Shown: one piece after another, positions 8,798-18,345 of the stretch
How the letters are laid out: every line of letters begins with the position of its first letter
Numbering within the stretch: position 1 is the stretch's first letter
NCBI RefSeq assembly: GCF_010015475.1
Contig: NZ_SSNI01000008.1
Coordinates: 62,001 to 126,000, forward strand
Source of the DNA: Pontibacter pamirensis
Lineage (GTDB): Bacteria > Bacteroidota > Bacteroidia > Cytophagales > Hymenobacteraceae
Direction: 5' to 3'
DNA: 64,000 nt
Position numbers and translations under genes: made by a program
The notes under the pieces: model-generated
Databases searched by the model: none
What the model saw: the letters and a program-made list of their open reading frames with translations, nothing else
Told to the model about the DNA's origin: nothing

Positions 8798-9790
8798 TTA
8801 CTTCTCTTCTGCTTTCTTCGCTGCGATGATGAGTTCTTTCTGGAATAGCTCTCCTCTCTTGAAGGCTTTCTTCTCCTGCTTCAGTTGTTTCTTCTCAGCC
8901 TTAGTGAGTTGCTGGTACATGAGCTTGTCCATGTCGGGCTTGCCACCATCAACCCAGGCTGTGTACCAGAAGTTGGCTACCTCTTGTGCAGCGGCACTCA
9001 TCTGTTGTTCTACCATACTTCCTAATCTTTCCTGGTAGGCCTTTGCAAAGTCATCAGAGTAGTACTGGCGCATTTTGCCGTAGCGCTCCACCGTTTCGAA
9101 TTTGGTTTCGTTAGTGAAATTTTTGCTCACCTCACGCTCATACTCCAGCGTGTTAGGAATCAGCGAGTATGTATTGCGCACCACTTTCCAGATCTGCTTT
9201 TCAGCGTCCGGCAGGTATTGGGCCTGCTTAGCATCCAGCTTATAGGATTGGGCAAACATCTCCGGCAGCTTGGACTCCCAAAGACTGTGCATGCCTTTCT
9301 GCGCTGTCAGCTGGCCATCGTAGTTAACGGTTGTGTGCAAGGGCACATGGGCATCCGCGATGTAATGCCCCAAGTCAGCAGAGTAGTACAGGATGCTGTC
9401 AACATTTTGCTGCTTGAATGCATTGGTCAGTCGTTCCTGCATCACTACTACGTGCCACGGCACAATGCCATATTTCAGCAGGGTATCAGTGGAGTATTGC
9501 TTGGCTGCGGCCTCCCAAGCCTCAGGCATGGTATTCACTGCTTCTTCCCCATATACATCAATATCTATAAAATGCCGTGGTGCCTCTGTTGGATCGTTAT
9601 TCCGGCGCTCGTCAGGACGGATGGATTTAGCTACCATGTAATTTTGATGCTTATAATAAAATCCCTGTAGCTGCTTTGGCAGGTTATAAATAGCCAGCTG
9701 GTGCACGATTTTATGGCCAAAAAAGCCCCACCCGTAGGAGAGGACACTACAAACCAGAAAGGTTATAGCAAGGAGTGAAATCTTTTTCAT
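8798..9790 (-). CDS. Secreted S1/P1-nuclease-like zinc hydrolase
   Basis: An exported protein with signal peptide MKKISLLAITFLVCSVLSYG followed immediately by WGFFGHKIVHQLA, the N-terminal Trp and first zinc His typical of the S1/P1 nuclease and zinc-dependent phospholipase C fold. Further metal-ligand candidates are ADLGHYIADAHVPLH and HSLWE. Family members cleave single-stranded nucleic acid or phospholipids; the substrate cannot be decided here. The C-terminus is a long Lys/Glu-rich basic tail (about residues 290-330), not part of the fold. It is transcribed alone, from a good TTG-N23-TATTTTTG promoter into its own terminator. Confidence 0.8.
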   Translation of the reverse strand: MKKISLLAITFLVCSVLSYGWGFFGHKIVHQLAIYNLPKQLQGFYYKHQNYMVAKSIRPDERRNNDPTEAPRHFIDIDVYGEEAVNTMPEAWEAAAKQYSTDTLLKYGIVPWHVVVMQERLTNAFKQQNVDSILYYSADLGHYIADAHVPLHTTVNYDGQLTAQKGMHSLWESKLPEMFAQSYKLDAKQAQYLPDAEKQIWKVVRNTYSLIPNTLEYEREVSKNFTNETKFETVERYGKMRQYYSDDFAKAYQERLGSMVEQQMSAAAQEVANFWYTAWVDGGKPDMDKLMYQQLTKAEKKQLKQEKKAFKRGELFQKELIIAAKKAEEK

Positions 9791-9815
9791 TTGAATTGGT
9801 TGTGTAAATCAGGTG

Positions 9816-9849
9816 CAAAAATAATGCATCCGCTTTGAAAAGAGTGCAA
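9816..9849 (-). promoter_or_regulatory. Promoter of the S1/P1-like gene
   Basis: On the minus strand TTG (9847-9849) is followed after 23 bases by TATTTTTG (9816-9823), matching the Bacteroidota -33/-7 consensus. Predicted transcription begins about 20 bases before the ATG at 9790. Three GTGCAAAA words occur here on the + strand, at 9813, 9844 and 9855. Confidence 0.55.
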
Positions 9850-9880
9850 AAGCCGTGCAAAACAATTGTTAAGCTATAGG

Positions 9881-11260
9881 CTATTTCACAAGGCCGACTT
9901 TGAATTTGCGGCCTTTTATTTTGCCGCTGTTCAAACTTTCGATGACTGGTTTAACAGCGCTGGCAGGAACAGCTACAAAACTCTGCCGGTCCTGTACTTC
10001 AATTTTGCCAATCTGGTCAGCTTTCATTCCTGCTTCGGCTATCAGGGCGCCGACAATGTCTTTCGGGCTGATTTTGTCTTTGCGGCCGCCATTGATGTAG
10101 ATGGTAGCAAAAGCTGCTGCATTAGCTGCCGATGGTTTTGCAGAAGATTTTACCAAAGCATTCACAGGGAGCCACTCGTCCACCTGCTGCAGGTTCCATT
10201 CCCGCAGCTTTTGCTCATCCCGCGAAGTGATGACGGTGTAAACAGTGCCGTCTTTTCCTGCCCTGCCTGTGCGCCCGCTCCGGTGCAAGTAAGCGGCTGC
10301 GTCATCAGGAAGCTCTACGTGGATGATGTTTTGCAGTACATCAATGTCCAGTCCCCGGGCTGCCAAATCAGTGGCTACCAGAATCCGGGTGCTGCCGTTA
10401 CGGAACAAGGTCATAGCCTTATCGCGGTCTGGCTGTTCCATTCCGCCATGCAGTGCCCTGGCCGAAAGCCCCTGCGCCTGCAACTTTGCAGTGAGTTCAT
10501 CGGCTGTGGCACGCGTGTTCACAAAAACAACGGTGCCACCTGCCTCCATACTGTGTAAGAGTTTGGATACAACCTCCTGCCGTTGGTCATGCTCCACTTT
10601 GATGCCGATGAGCTTTACCTGGTCAGGAATGGTGGTGGCAGTGGCTTGGATAAACTGTGGGTTGCGTAGCGAATTGGCGATTAGAGCTTTTACACCTTCC
10701 GGCATGGTAGCCGAAAAAAGTATTGTTTGGCGCCTGCCAGGCAGGGAGCCGATTACCTGATCTATCTCTTCCTCAAAGCCCATCTCCAGCAACTTATCAC
10801 CCTCATCTAGAACGACTTGTTTTGTATAATTTAAATCTAAAGTTCTGCGGTTGAGGTGATCTGTGAGGCGGCCGGGCGTGCCAATCAATACTTGCGGCGG
10901 ATGGGCAAGCGAAGCACGTTCTTGCGAGAAAGCATGACCACCGTAAAAGGCGCTTATCTTGAGGTTTTCAATGTTTTTGCCCAGTTGCTTGAGTTCCAGG
11001 CGCACCTGCACGGCCAGTTCACGGGTGGGCACAATAACCAGCGCCTGCACCTGCTGCAGGTTTGTGTCGATGTTGTGGAGTATAGGCAATCCGAAAGCTG
11101 CTGTCTTACCGCTGCCTGTCTCGGCCTGTCCCGCCACATCCTGCCCCTGCAAAAGCGCAGGAATAGCGCTTTCCTGAATAGGAGTAGGTGCTGTAAAATT
11201 CAGGTCCTGGAGGCTTTGCAGCAACTCCGGTTTAAGCGCTAAATCTTTGAAAGAGGCCAT
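9881..11260 (-). CDS. dbpA: DbpA-type ATP-dependent RNA helicase
   Basis: A DEAD-box helicase of the DbpA group, which acts in 50S subunit assembly by recognising a 23S rRNA hairpin. Two RecA domains carry the Q-motif region FTAPTPIQE, Walker A AETGSGKT, PTRELA, SATMP and HRSGRTGRAG. The last 75 residues (FATIYINGGRKDKISPKD onwards) form the DbpA RNA-binding domain. Motif II reads DEGD rather than DEAD, in LDEGDKLLEMGF, a conservative but uncommon change. The 459-residue length matches E. coli DbpA. It is monocistronic with a TACCTTTG box at 11279-11286; the ATG at 11260 fits the family N-terminus. Confidence 0.92.
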   Translation of the reverse strand: MASFKDLALKPELLQSLQDLNFTAPTPIQESAIPALLQGQDVAGQAETGSGKTAAFGLPILHNIDTNLQQVQALVIVPTRELAVQVRLELKQLGKNIENLKISAFYGGHAFSQERASLAHPPQVLIGTPGRLTDHLNRRTLDLNYTKQVVLDEGDKLLEMGFEEEIDQVIGSLPGRRQTILFSATMPEGVKALIANSLRNPQFIQATATTIPDQVKLIGIKVEHDQRQEVVSKLLHSMEAGGTVVFVNTRATADELTAKLQAQGLSARALHGGMEQPDRDKAMTLFRNGSTRILVATDLAARGLDIDVLQNIIHVELPDDAAAYLHRSGRTGRAGKDGTVYTVITSRDEQKLREWNLQQVDEWLPVNALVKSSAKPSAANAAAFATIYINGGRKDKISPKDIVGALIAEAGMKADQIGKIEVQDRQSFVAVPASAVKPVIESLNSGKIKGRKFKVGLVK

Positions 11261-11278
11261 AAGTATTGTTTATGAGCG

Positions 11279-11286
11279 CAAAGGTA
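11279..11286 (-). promoter_or_regulatory. Candidate -7 box of dbpA
   Basis: TACCTTTG on the minus strand is an exact TAnnTTTG match, 18 bases upstream of the dbpA ATG. No TTG at the expected -33 distance is obvious. Confidence 0.45.
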
Positions 11287-11507
11287 CGCATTTAAGCGGC
11301 GTATTTATGGATAAGAAGTTTCACAGCATCCATTCTTCATCAGCAGACTGAACAGCAGATTGTAGATTTTTTGAATTTCATGCTACATTTCTTTTCAACA
11401 AACTTTATGGATCTTACCCTTTGTAGCACTGTGGATCCCTTTCTTTTATACGATTCTAAAACTCTTCAAAAAATATATATAACAAAAACACTACTAAAAG
11501 CAGTAGA

Positions 11508-12617
11508 ATGGATATGGAAAATAAGCGAAGCCGACTGCAGCAATTCACCATAATCTTGTTATTTGGCCTTCTGCTGGTCTATGTGCTGGTGGAGGCCCGG
11601 GATTTCCTTTACCCGGTATTTATCGCTGTGCTGTTTGCGTACCTGCTGTACCCTGTGGTAAAGAAGTTAGAGGACTGGGGAGTTCCTCGCATTCTGGCTA
11701 ATTTTATCACGATTATTACAGCCGTGGCTGTTTTTGTAGGTCTGGTGTTCCTGCTCTACAAGCAGTTGACTACATTTCTAAGCGATTTTCCTGCGCTGCA
11801 GCAGAATGCCATGCAAAATGTGGACAGGCTGCAGGAAGCCATCGATGAAAAATTTGGTTCAAGTGATCCCGATGATGAACAGTGGCTCCGGACGCAGGTA
11901 AACAATGCCTTGGAGGTAAGTGGAGGCTTTGTTGCTGATTTGCTGATGACGATGACGGACACCCTTACAAAGGTTGGATTGATGCCAGTTTACATTTTCC
12001 TGATGCTGTATTACCGTAATAAGTTTGAGAATGTCATTTACCGACAGCTGTCATCTTATAAGCACACGAAGGCAAAACGCCTTATAGATGAAGTTTCTAA
12101 CGTGACGAAGAATTACATGCGCGGGATCGTTATTGTAATTCTTATTCTGTGCGTCATCAATACGTCGGGGCTGCTACTGATAGGGGTAGAGTATGCCATT
12201 ATGTTGGGTATTATGTCCGCTCTCATGAACTTTATACCCTATTTCGGTACACTGATAGGAGGGGCTATTCCTTTAACCTATACGCTGCTGGTGCAAGGTT
12301 CCCCTCAGAAAGCACTTTGGGTGTTGCTGTTTTTCCTGCTGGTTCAATTCACAGAAAACAACATTCTTACACCCAACATCACAGGTAGTCAGGTAAACAT
12401 CAATCCGATGGTTACTATCCTGAGTATTGTGTTAGGAGCCATGATCTGGGGCCTGCCCGGTATGTTTGTTGTCGTTCCGTTTTTGGGGATGTTTAAAGTA
12501 TACTGCGATTACCAGGATGATATGAGAGCCTGGTCTTATATGTTGGGTACAGAAGGAACAGAAGAACATGCCCTTACTATCGATAAGATAAAGAAATGGT
12601 TTAAATCAAAATTTTAG
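11508..12617 (+). CDS. AI-2E family transporter (PerM/TqsA-like)
   Basis: A polytopic inner-membrane protein of the AI-2E transporter family, whose members export varied small molecules or act as sodium/proton antiporters; the name does not prove autoinducer transport. Hydrophobic segments occur near residues 10-50, 60-85, 150-170, 205-290 and 305-340, with the family's conserved stretch around NFIPYFGTLIGG and the downstream GLPGMFVVVPFL. The length of 369 residues is normal. It is divergent from dbpA and convergent, only 5 bases apart, with the next membrane-protein gene; no terminator is visible in that gap. Confidence 0.88.
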   Translation: MDMENKRSRLQQFTIILLFGLLLVYVLVEARDFLYPVFIAVLFAYLLYPVVKKLEDWGVPRILANFITIITAVAVFVGLVFLLYKQLTTFLSDFPALQQNAMQNVDRLQEAIDEKFGSSDPDDEQWLRTQVNNALEVSGGFVADLLMTMTDTLTKVGLMPVYIFLMLYYRNKFENVIYRQLSSYKHTKAKRLIDEVSNVTKNYMRGIVIVILILCVINTSGLLLIGVEYAIMLGIMSALMNFIPYFGTLIGGAIPLTYTLLVQGSPQKALWVLLFFLLVQFTENNILTPNITGSQVNINPMVTILSIVLGAMIWGLPGMFVVVPFLGMFKVYCDYQDDMRAWSYMLGTEGTEEHALTIDKIKKWFKSKF

Positions 12618-12622
12618 GATAA

Positions 12623-13408
12623 CTATACTCCGGAAGAACCTGAAGGAGTAACTGCCGCATGAACTGGTGTGGAAGCGGTAGCGCTTCCACTGCCAAGTAA
12701 TATTTTGCGCAGCGAAAACAGGTGCAGTGTGTAAGCCATCGGAACGAGCACTGCTGGTAAAAACACGATAGGAAACTGTGCAACAAGTGTATTTGCAGGC
12801 TCGTTCATGAACACCCGGAATGGAGATGGGGTAGACAGGATAGCGGTGGCCACAATGTTGAGCAGCAAAGCCAGGCCGAATATATTCCAGGCAAAGGCAA
12901 GGCCTTTCAGGTTACGGCCCCGGCCGTAGCAGAGCCAGGCAACAACAGGTGCTGTCAGTCCCGTGAGCACATCCCAGTTTCGTCCCTCAAACGTCATTTG
13001 AACTGGTGTGAGCCCCGCAATGAACTGTAGCCACAGGAAGATTTCTACCGGCACCCGGAATACCTGCAGCATGATGAGCCAGTAGGCTGGTACATGAGCC
13101 AGAAACTGCCGGAACGAAGAACTGAATGTGAGCCAGACAATAGAGATGAGGGGAGGTATAATGATGAGCAGCAGGCGGGGAGGAGTAACGGAAAAATCAC
13201 TAAGTATACCTTGCAGCGCCAGTGCACTGGAATACACCAGCCAGGCAAAAAGCACGGCAGCTATCAGCATGGTGCGTCTGGTCGCTCTTTCCGCCCCCCA
13301 GTCCATACGCAGGAGCGTTTCTCTTGATCCATAAACAATCAGGCCAAGGCATAAAGTAGTAAGCACTAAAAAGCCTGCCTGCGCGATAGTGAAATAAATG
13401 GATTCCAT
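12623..13408 (-). CDS. Unrecognised multi-pass membrane protein
   Basis: A 261-residue integral membrane protein with about seven hydrophobic segments (near residues 8-25, 45-65, 78-97, 108-130, 150-165, 172-195, 213-235). No catalytic motif is recognised. Polar features include PVEIFLWLQF and a TFEGRNWDVLTG loop. The last 15-20 residues are a Ser/Ala/Thr-rich soluble tail. It converges on the AI-2E-family gene with a 5-base gap. I cannot assign a function; a structural search would be the useful test. Confidence 0.75.
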   Translation of the reverse strand: MESIYFTIAQAGFLVLTTLCLGLIVYGSRETLLRMDWGAERATRRTMLIAAVLFAWLVYSSALALQGILSDFSVTPPRLLLIIIPPLISIVWLTFSSSFRQFLAHVPAYWLIMLQVFRVPVEIFLWLQFIAGLTPVQMTFEGRNWDVLTGLTAPVVAWLCYGRGRNLKGLAFAWNIFGLALLLNIVATAILSTPSPFRVFMNEPANTLVAQFPIVFLPAVLVPMAYTLHLFSLRKILLGSGSATASTPVHAAVTPSGSSGV

Positions 13409-13539
13409 AGCTTTTTATGGTTAGCTCAACTGTTTATCTGTAATTTCATTACCATAGCTAATATATAGAAAATCAAGATGATTAACAATGTTAAAATACT
13501 TGATAATCAGCACACTGAACCTTAAAAGGAAGGCAAAAA

Positions 13540-13579
13540 AAAAGCAAATGCCCGGTATAACAGCCGGGCATTTGCTTTT
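13540..13579. terminator. Terminator of the 13.6-16.4 kb barrel gene
   Basis: AAAAGCAAATGCCCGG (13540-13555) and its exact complement at 13564-13579 form a 16-bp stem with an 8-base loop. The poly-A on the left gives the U tract for the minus-strand gene. Confidence 0.92.
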
Positions 13580-13599
13580 GATGAAATGAAGTATAATTA

Positions 13600-16392
13600 T
13601 TAGTTACGTGGTCGGCCACCGCCCCATTCACGGTTTCGCTCACCGCCGCCATCTACACCCTCAGGTAATTTGCCGCTATAGTTGCGGATATTGTAAGTAA
13701 ATGTCAGCATGAAGTAGCGTTGCAATACGTTTGTCTGCACATCCTCTATATAATCGGAACGCACATTACGCTGCACGCTCACATTTTGGTTCAGGAGGTC
13801 GTTTACGCTTAAGCTAACTTCGCCTTTCTGATTCTTGAATACCTTTTTGCTGATGCTCATGTTCCAGAGCAGAAAATTTGGATCAAGACCGGCAGATAAT
13901 CCGGAGTTATACTGGTGGTTCAATTCTGTACGGTAAACCATCCCCTTCCAGAATATCCAGTTATAGCGCAGTTGTGTTGACTGGTTGAAGTAGTTATTGT
14001 CCTGGTTCGCTAGCTGTGTGTTTTCAATAATGTTGTAGCTGGATCTGGTTGAGATATTAAAGTCTATTTTCTCACTGATGTTGCTGCTAAGAGAAATGCC
14101 TAACCGCATTTCGGTATCGTTGGCATAGTTCAGCTGATCGTTATTCAAGCCAGGTATTCTGGAATAGCCTAAGCCGCCGTTTACGTTGAAATTCGCATTT
14201 ACAAAGCTTACCGGTTGGCCATAGTTGAAAAATGAACGGACATTGTAGTAGCCGTCTAAGTTAACAGGCCGGGTTAAACGGGCACCCTGTCCTAAGGAAA
14301 AGTCATCGCTTAATCTAACCTCATCCCGTAAAGTAAAGGTGCTGTTAGCAATGTAGTTCTGCGTCATCGAACTCATCAAAAATACAAAGAAGACTTTATT
14401 TGTTTCCGGGTCAAAGTTTCTGTAGCGCATCATCAGCCTGTTCTCAAACGACTGGTCCAGGTTTGGATTACCAATGCGGGCCCGTACCGAGTTGGAGGGG
14501 TCATATACATCCTGCAGCTGCTCTACGGATGGGGCATCTGTATCTGCACGATAATCAAGGAAGAGTGTTCTGGTTTTAGAGAATTTATACTCCAGTTGAG
14601 CCGATGGCAATATGCTATGAAAAGTACGCGCAAAGTTCAGCACCCTTGGGAACTGCTGGTCATTTTGCAGCTGCGCATGCTGGTACTCCACTTCCACCTG
14701 CAACCTCATTTGCTCTGTATTGTACTGATAGCCCAGTTCTGCTTCCTGCGTCAGGTACTGGCTTTTAAACGTACTGGTGAAGATAGTATCCAATTCGCTG
14801 TATCTGCCTGTCTGCTCTTCAAAGCTGTAGGTTCTTCTGTCAGAGTCATTGTCCCTGTTTCCGATTTCATACTCCAACTGTACCCGGCTGTTTTCACCGA
14901 TAGGCTCTGTGTATGAAACGTTACCTTCCCAGGAGAAGCCTCTTCTGTCAGTGTCCGAGTATTGTCTCAGATCAATGTTCCTGCTTTCACCATCAAAGTA
15001 AGTCGTGTTAGATATTCTGTAATAGTCTCCGTTGTTGGAACTGTAGTCTGTTCTGAGTCTTGTAGAGAAAACGCGCCCAGGCTTTGTAAAGTTGTGGCTG
15101 TAGAAGATGTTATTGTTTAGACTTATACTCGCGTTATCTGAATTGGAAATGTCCTGCGTTTCATTTAGCAGGCCTTCATCCCAGTTTGTTGTACCAAAGA
15201 GGCTGGAATTGGATCTGTTCTGCTGAACCGTTATGTTAGGTGTAATCAGCAACCTGTTTCTTTCATTTATTTTGTAGTCGAGGCGCATGTTAAACCGATG
15301 TGAATTTTCTACATTGATGTTGCTACTGTTTTCGGTGTAAGTCTGACCAGGGAATATGGGCTGTGTAAAATCTTGGAAGATGTAGCTTCTCTCATCAAAC
15401 TCTCTGTTCATAAAAGAGTAGTTGCCGCTTACCTCCATTTTGTCACTCCACATGTCGCTATAGTTCACACCAATCATGTTCGTGGAAATAATGCCATTTG
15501 GCGTTCGGTTACCCCAGCCGCCTCTTCGCCCACGCATGCCACCCCCGGGCGTTTCACCAACAGAGAAATCGAGCATGTTAATGTTGTTAGAAAGCCCAGT
15601 TACAGTAAAGCGTCTTTCTTCGTTAAAGAAGTTAACAGCGGCTCCCACCATATACCTTTCATCGGTGCCATAACCAGCTGACACTTTACCAAACTGGCCT
15701 TTTCTCTTGTCTGGCTTTGTGACAATGTTCAGCGTTTTTTCGCGGTTGCCATCGTCAAAGCCACTCATCTCTGAAGCATCACTTCTTCTGTCAAAAATCT
15801 GCACGCTTTCAATCACTTCTGCCGGAAGATTACGCAGGGCAGCGTCTGCATCTTGCCCGAAGTAGCGTTTTCCGTCTACAAAAACCTGCTTTACATCCTC
15901 TCCCTGTGCCTGTACCTTGCCATCCTGTATGGTTACGCCAGGCATTTTAGTGACAAGGTCCTCGGCGCTGGCATCGGGAGCAGTTTTGAAGGCCCCTGCG
16001 TTATACTGTGACGTATCTCCCTTTTGGTCTCCCATCGGAACCCGACCCACAACCTGTACCTCTTTTATAGCCGTAGCTTCTTCCTGCAAGGAAAGTGTAC
16101 CTAAATCAACTGATTTTCCCTGTTGCTGCACGGTGCGTGTGAAGTTTTGAAAGCCCAGGTAGTTTATTCTGAGTGTATATTCCCCCGCCGGGACACGCTC
16201 TAACCGAAATTTACCCTCCGAGTCTGTAATAGTGGTAGTAGGAGTATTTGAACTGCCCTGGAGAATGACGGTGGCGCCTGGCAATGCTGTGGCGTCAGAT
16301 GCACTTTTAACTGTTCCAAATACGGCGGCACTCTGTGCATACGCATTTACAACAGCGCTAATCAAAAGGAGGGTAAGTAGTAATTTTTTCAT
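13600..16392 (-). CDS. Outer-membrane beta-barrel protein, TonB-receptor-like
   Basis: A 930-residue outer-membrane protein of the CarboxypepD_reg/plug/OMP_b-brl_3 type. A signal peptide (residues 1-19) precedes a carboxypeptidase-regulatory-like beta domain (about 22-105), a plug-like domain (about 125-215, with MPGVTIQDGKVQAQGEDVKQ and FVDGKRYFGQDADAALRNLP) and a long series of alternating strands forming the barrel. The tail is Gly/Arg-rich (GGGERNREWGGGRPRN). Such proteins are often annotated as receptors but a ligand cannot be named. It is monocistronic with its own terminator. No susD-like gene is nearby, which argues against a glycan-utilisation locus. Confidence 0.88.
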   Translation of the reverse strand: MKKLLLTLLLISAVVNAYAQSAAVFGTVKSASDATALPGATVILQGSSNTPTTTITDSEGKFRLERVPAGEYTLRINYLGFQNFTRTVQQQGKSVDLGTLSLQEEATAIKEVQVVGRVPMGDQKGDTSQYNAGAFKTAPDASAEDLVTKMPGVTIQDGKVQAQGEDVKQVFVDGKRYFGQDADAALRNLPAEVIESVQIFDRRSDASEMSGFDDGNREKTLNIVTKPDKRKGQFGKVSAGYGTDERYMVGAAVNFFNEERRFTVTGLSNNINMLDFSVGETPGGGMRGRRGGWGNRTPNGIISTNMIGVNYSDMWSDKMEVSGNYSFMNREFDERSYIFQDFTQPIFPGQTYTENSSNINVENSHRFNMRLDYKINERNRLLITPNITVQQNRSNSSLFGTTNWDEGLLNETQDISNSDNASISLNNNIFYSHNFTKPGRVFSTRLRTDYSSNNGDYYRISNTTYFDGESRNIDLRQYSDTDRRGFSWEGNVSYTEPIGENSRVQLEYEIGNRDNDSDRRTYSFEEQTGRYSELDTIFTSTFKSQYLTQEAELGYQYNTEQMRLQVEVEYQHAQLQNDQQFPRVLNFARTFHSILPSAQLEYKFSKTRTLFLDYRADTDAPSVEQLQDVYDPSNSVRARIGNPNLDQSFENRLMMRYRNFDPETNKVFFVFLMSSMTQNYIANSTFTLRDEVRLSDDFSLGQGARLTRPVNLDGYYNVRSFFNYGQPVSFVNANFNVNGGLGYSRIPGLNNDQLNYANDTEMRLGISLSSNISEKIDFNISTRSSYNIIENTQLANQDNNYFNQSTQLRYNWIFWKGMVYRTELNHQYNSGLSAGLDPNFLLWNMSISKKVFKNQKGEVSLSVNDLLNQNVSVQRNVRSDYIEDVQTNVLQRYFMLTFTYNIRNYSGKLPEGVDGGGERNREWGGGRPRN

Positions 16393-16747
16393 GCAGACTG
16401 GTGTTTATCTGTTTGTTTAGTTTTAGACATACCGTTTTTATAAAAGTTTAATTTGGTTCCAAAATATTATAGAAAATTTTAGGTTTAAACTCTTAATTAG
16501 AGGTTTTGTTTTTGTAATAGTTTGATTATCATGTTATAGTATGATGTGGGTTAGGTGTGGTGGGGGAAGATACTTTTAAGAGCGAGAATATATTAAATCA
16601 TGCTCTTTTCATTATATCAGCTCATATTATTTCCAAAATCGCTTTACTCAGGTTTTTTACCCGCCTTTCAACTTTTGGAGCAAATGTACTGTTGGTAAAA
16701 TAAATTAAATGCTGGTAGGTTACTTTTGAGTTGATATAGTATAATAG
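16393..16747. other. A/T-rich intergenic region with divergent promoters
   Basis: No coding frame is recognised in these 355 bases. A TACTTTTG box at 16721-16728 is an exact + strand match to the Bacteroidota -7 element and may serve the DUF2062 gene; a second match, TATTTTTG, lies at 16780-16787, inside the longest possible reading frame. The promoter of the barrel gene must also lie here but no exact consensus was found. Confidence 0.4.
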
Positions 16748-17335
16748 TTGCTATACCGGCATCATTTGGATGACTCGGCTATTTTTGTAGTTTCTCATAA
16801 ATATTGCCGTTCAAGTGTCATATTGCTCAATCTAAACTCATTGTCCATTTCAGGCGTTATCTCAAACTTTTTTAAGCGGAGGGTTGGTCTACCTGTGCTC
16901 AACCTGCTAAGGCAGGGCATGACGCCACACAAACTGGCTGCCACAGTAGCTGCAGGCACAGTGATTGGGATAATGCCGGCGCTGGGGCTTACCACCATCC
17001 TTTGTACTGCCGTTGCAGCACGCTTCCGGCTTAACATAGCCGCTACCGTTCTGGTGAGTTACCTTGTGCAGCCGCTGCAGTTGCTGCTGGCGCTTCCTTT
17101 TATCCGAATGGGCATCAGCCTGTTTGGCTTGTCTGAGCTTCGGCTTTCTTTAACTGAGATGCAGGCTATGTTCAAAGCAGATTGGCTGCATGCTCTGAAT
17201 AAACTTTGGCAGGCCTGTTTAGCCGGTGTTTCAGTATGGGGACTTATGGCATTGCCTTTGGGAGGGCTACTGTATGTGTTGCTACTGCCTGTATTAAAGC
17301 GCGTACTGCCAAAACCACAGGAGTCAGTTGTTTAG
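16748..17335 (+). CDS. DUF2062 membrane protein
   Basis: The core FKRRVGLPVLNLLRQGMTPHKLAATVAAGTVIGI... is the DUF2062 signature: an amphipathic lead, then hydrophobic hairpins rich in Gly and Pro. Three or four membrane segments follow to the C-terminus. DUF2062 proteins are inner-membrane proteins of unknown biochemical role, sometimes fused to glycosyltransferases in Bacteroidota. The start is uncertain: the first ATG (16919) is too far into the domain, and possible TTG codons occur at 16748 and 16841. A TATTTTTG box at 16780 would favour the 16841 start. Confidence 0.75.
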   Translation: MLYRHHLDDSAIFVVSHKYCRSSVILLNLNSLSISGVISNFFKRRVGLPVLNLLRQGMTPHKLAATVAAGTVIGIMPALGLTTILCTAVAARFRLNIAATVLVSYLVQPLQLLLALPFIRMGISLFGLSELRLSLTEMQAMFKADWLHALNKLWQACLAGVSVWGLMALPLGGLLYVLLLPVLKRVLPKPQESVV

Positions 17336-17379
17336 GAAGAGGAACTGAATTAACGTGAGTTAGATAATCAAAACTTAAT

Positions 17380-17420
17380 AAAAGCAAAGGCCGGCTTAAG
17401 TGTAGCCGGCCTTTGCTTTT
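17380..17420. terminator. Bidirectional terminator between DUF2062 and OmpA-like genes
   Basis: The arms 17380-17396 and 17404-17420 (AAAAGCAAAGGCCGGCT and its complement) form a perfect 17-bp stem with a 7-base loop, A/T tracts on both sides, between convergent genes. Confidence 0.92.
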
Positions 17421-17466
17421 AGGGGACACAAGTCTTTTGTGCTATGTCAGATTACCTTTGTCAATA

Positions 17467-18345
17467 TCATGTTGTCTCCAGAATCTGGAACAGCTCATCC
17501 AGTTTAGGTGTGAGGATAATTTCTGTGCGGCGGTTTTTCTGACGTGCCTCTTTAGTGGTGGCTTCGTCGAGTGGTATGTATTTGGAGCGGCCAGATGGTG
17601 TTACGCGCTGTGGGTCAACGCCGGCATTAGCCAGTATGCGCGTTATCTCTGTGGCGCGAAGCACGCTGAGGTCCCAGTTATCCTGCATACCGACCGTACC
17701 TCTGGCAATCGGCACATCATCGGTATGGCCCTCTACCAGTACATTCACGTCTTTCTGTTCTTTAAGCACAACTGCCAGCTTTTTTAGGGCATCTACTCCC
17801 TTCGGGTCCACTTTGGTAGAACCAGAGTTAAACAGCAACTGCTCTGCCAAAGACACATATACTTTTCCGTTGCGCACGTCGATGGTCAGGTCTTTGTCAT
17901 TGAAGCCAAGGAGGGCGTTGCTCACTCTGCTGCGCAGGTTGGCCACGGCTTTATCTTTTTCATCCAGGATGCGCTGCAACTCTGCCAGGCGCTGCTCGCG
18001 TGCCTGTAGGTCTGCATTCAGCCGCTCGATCTGAGACTTACTCATGTTCAGGTTTTCCCCCAACGTTTTCCCTTCTTTCAGGGCCTGTGCCAGGCTCTGC
18101 TGGTACTCAGCTTTTTCCTGCTCCAGCAGTGCACGTTCCTGCTCCAGGTTAGCCTTTGCCTGCTCAAGGGATGCTTTTTGCTGCTCCAGCGTTGCTTTCT
18201 CCGTCTCTAAACCAGACTTGTCTACCTCCAAGGCATTTTTACGGGCCATTAGGTCCTCGTACTTCTTTTTCGATACCACGCAAGAGGATAGGGCCATGCT
18301 TCCTGCCAGCAGGTAGACAGACACTCTCAGTAGATTCTTTTTCAT
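17467..18345 (-). CDS. OmpA-family peptidoglycan-binding lipoprotein
   Basis: An outer-membrane lipoprotein tethering the envelope to peptidoglycan. The signal peptide ends with the lipobox LSSC (Cys22). Residues about 30-140 form a long coiled coil built of EQEKA/LEQEKA-like repeats. The C-terminal OmpA/MotB domain (about 165-285) shows NVLVEGHTDDVPI and LSVLRATEITRIL, with the Asp and Arg positions that bind diaminopimelate. The coiled-coil plus OmpA layout is common in Bacteroidota. It is monocistronic, ending at the bidirectional terminator. Confidence 0.9.
   Translation of the reverse strand: MKKNLLRVSVYLLAGSMALSSCVVSKKKYEDLMARKNALEVDKSGLETEKATLEQQKASLEQAKANLEQERALLEQEKAEYQQSLAQALKEGKTLGENLNMSKSQIERLNADLQAREQRLAELQRILDEKDKAVANLRSRVSNALLGFNDKDLTIDVRNGKVYVSLAEQLLFNSGSTKVDPKGVDALKKLAVVLKEQKDVNVLVEGHTDDVPIARGTVGMQDNWDLSVLRATEITRILANAGVDPQRVTPSGRSKYIPLDEATTKEARQKNRRTEIILTPKLDELFQILETT

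Noticed and set aside
9866..10558. 230-codon + strand open frame
   Set aside because: Antisense to dbpA; Cys-rich unnatural product.
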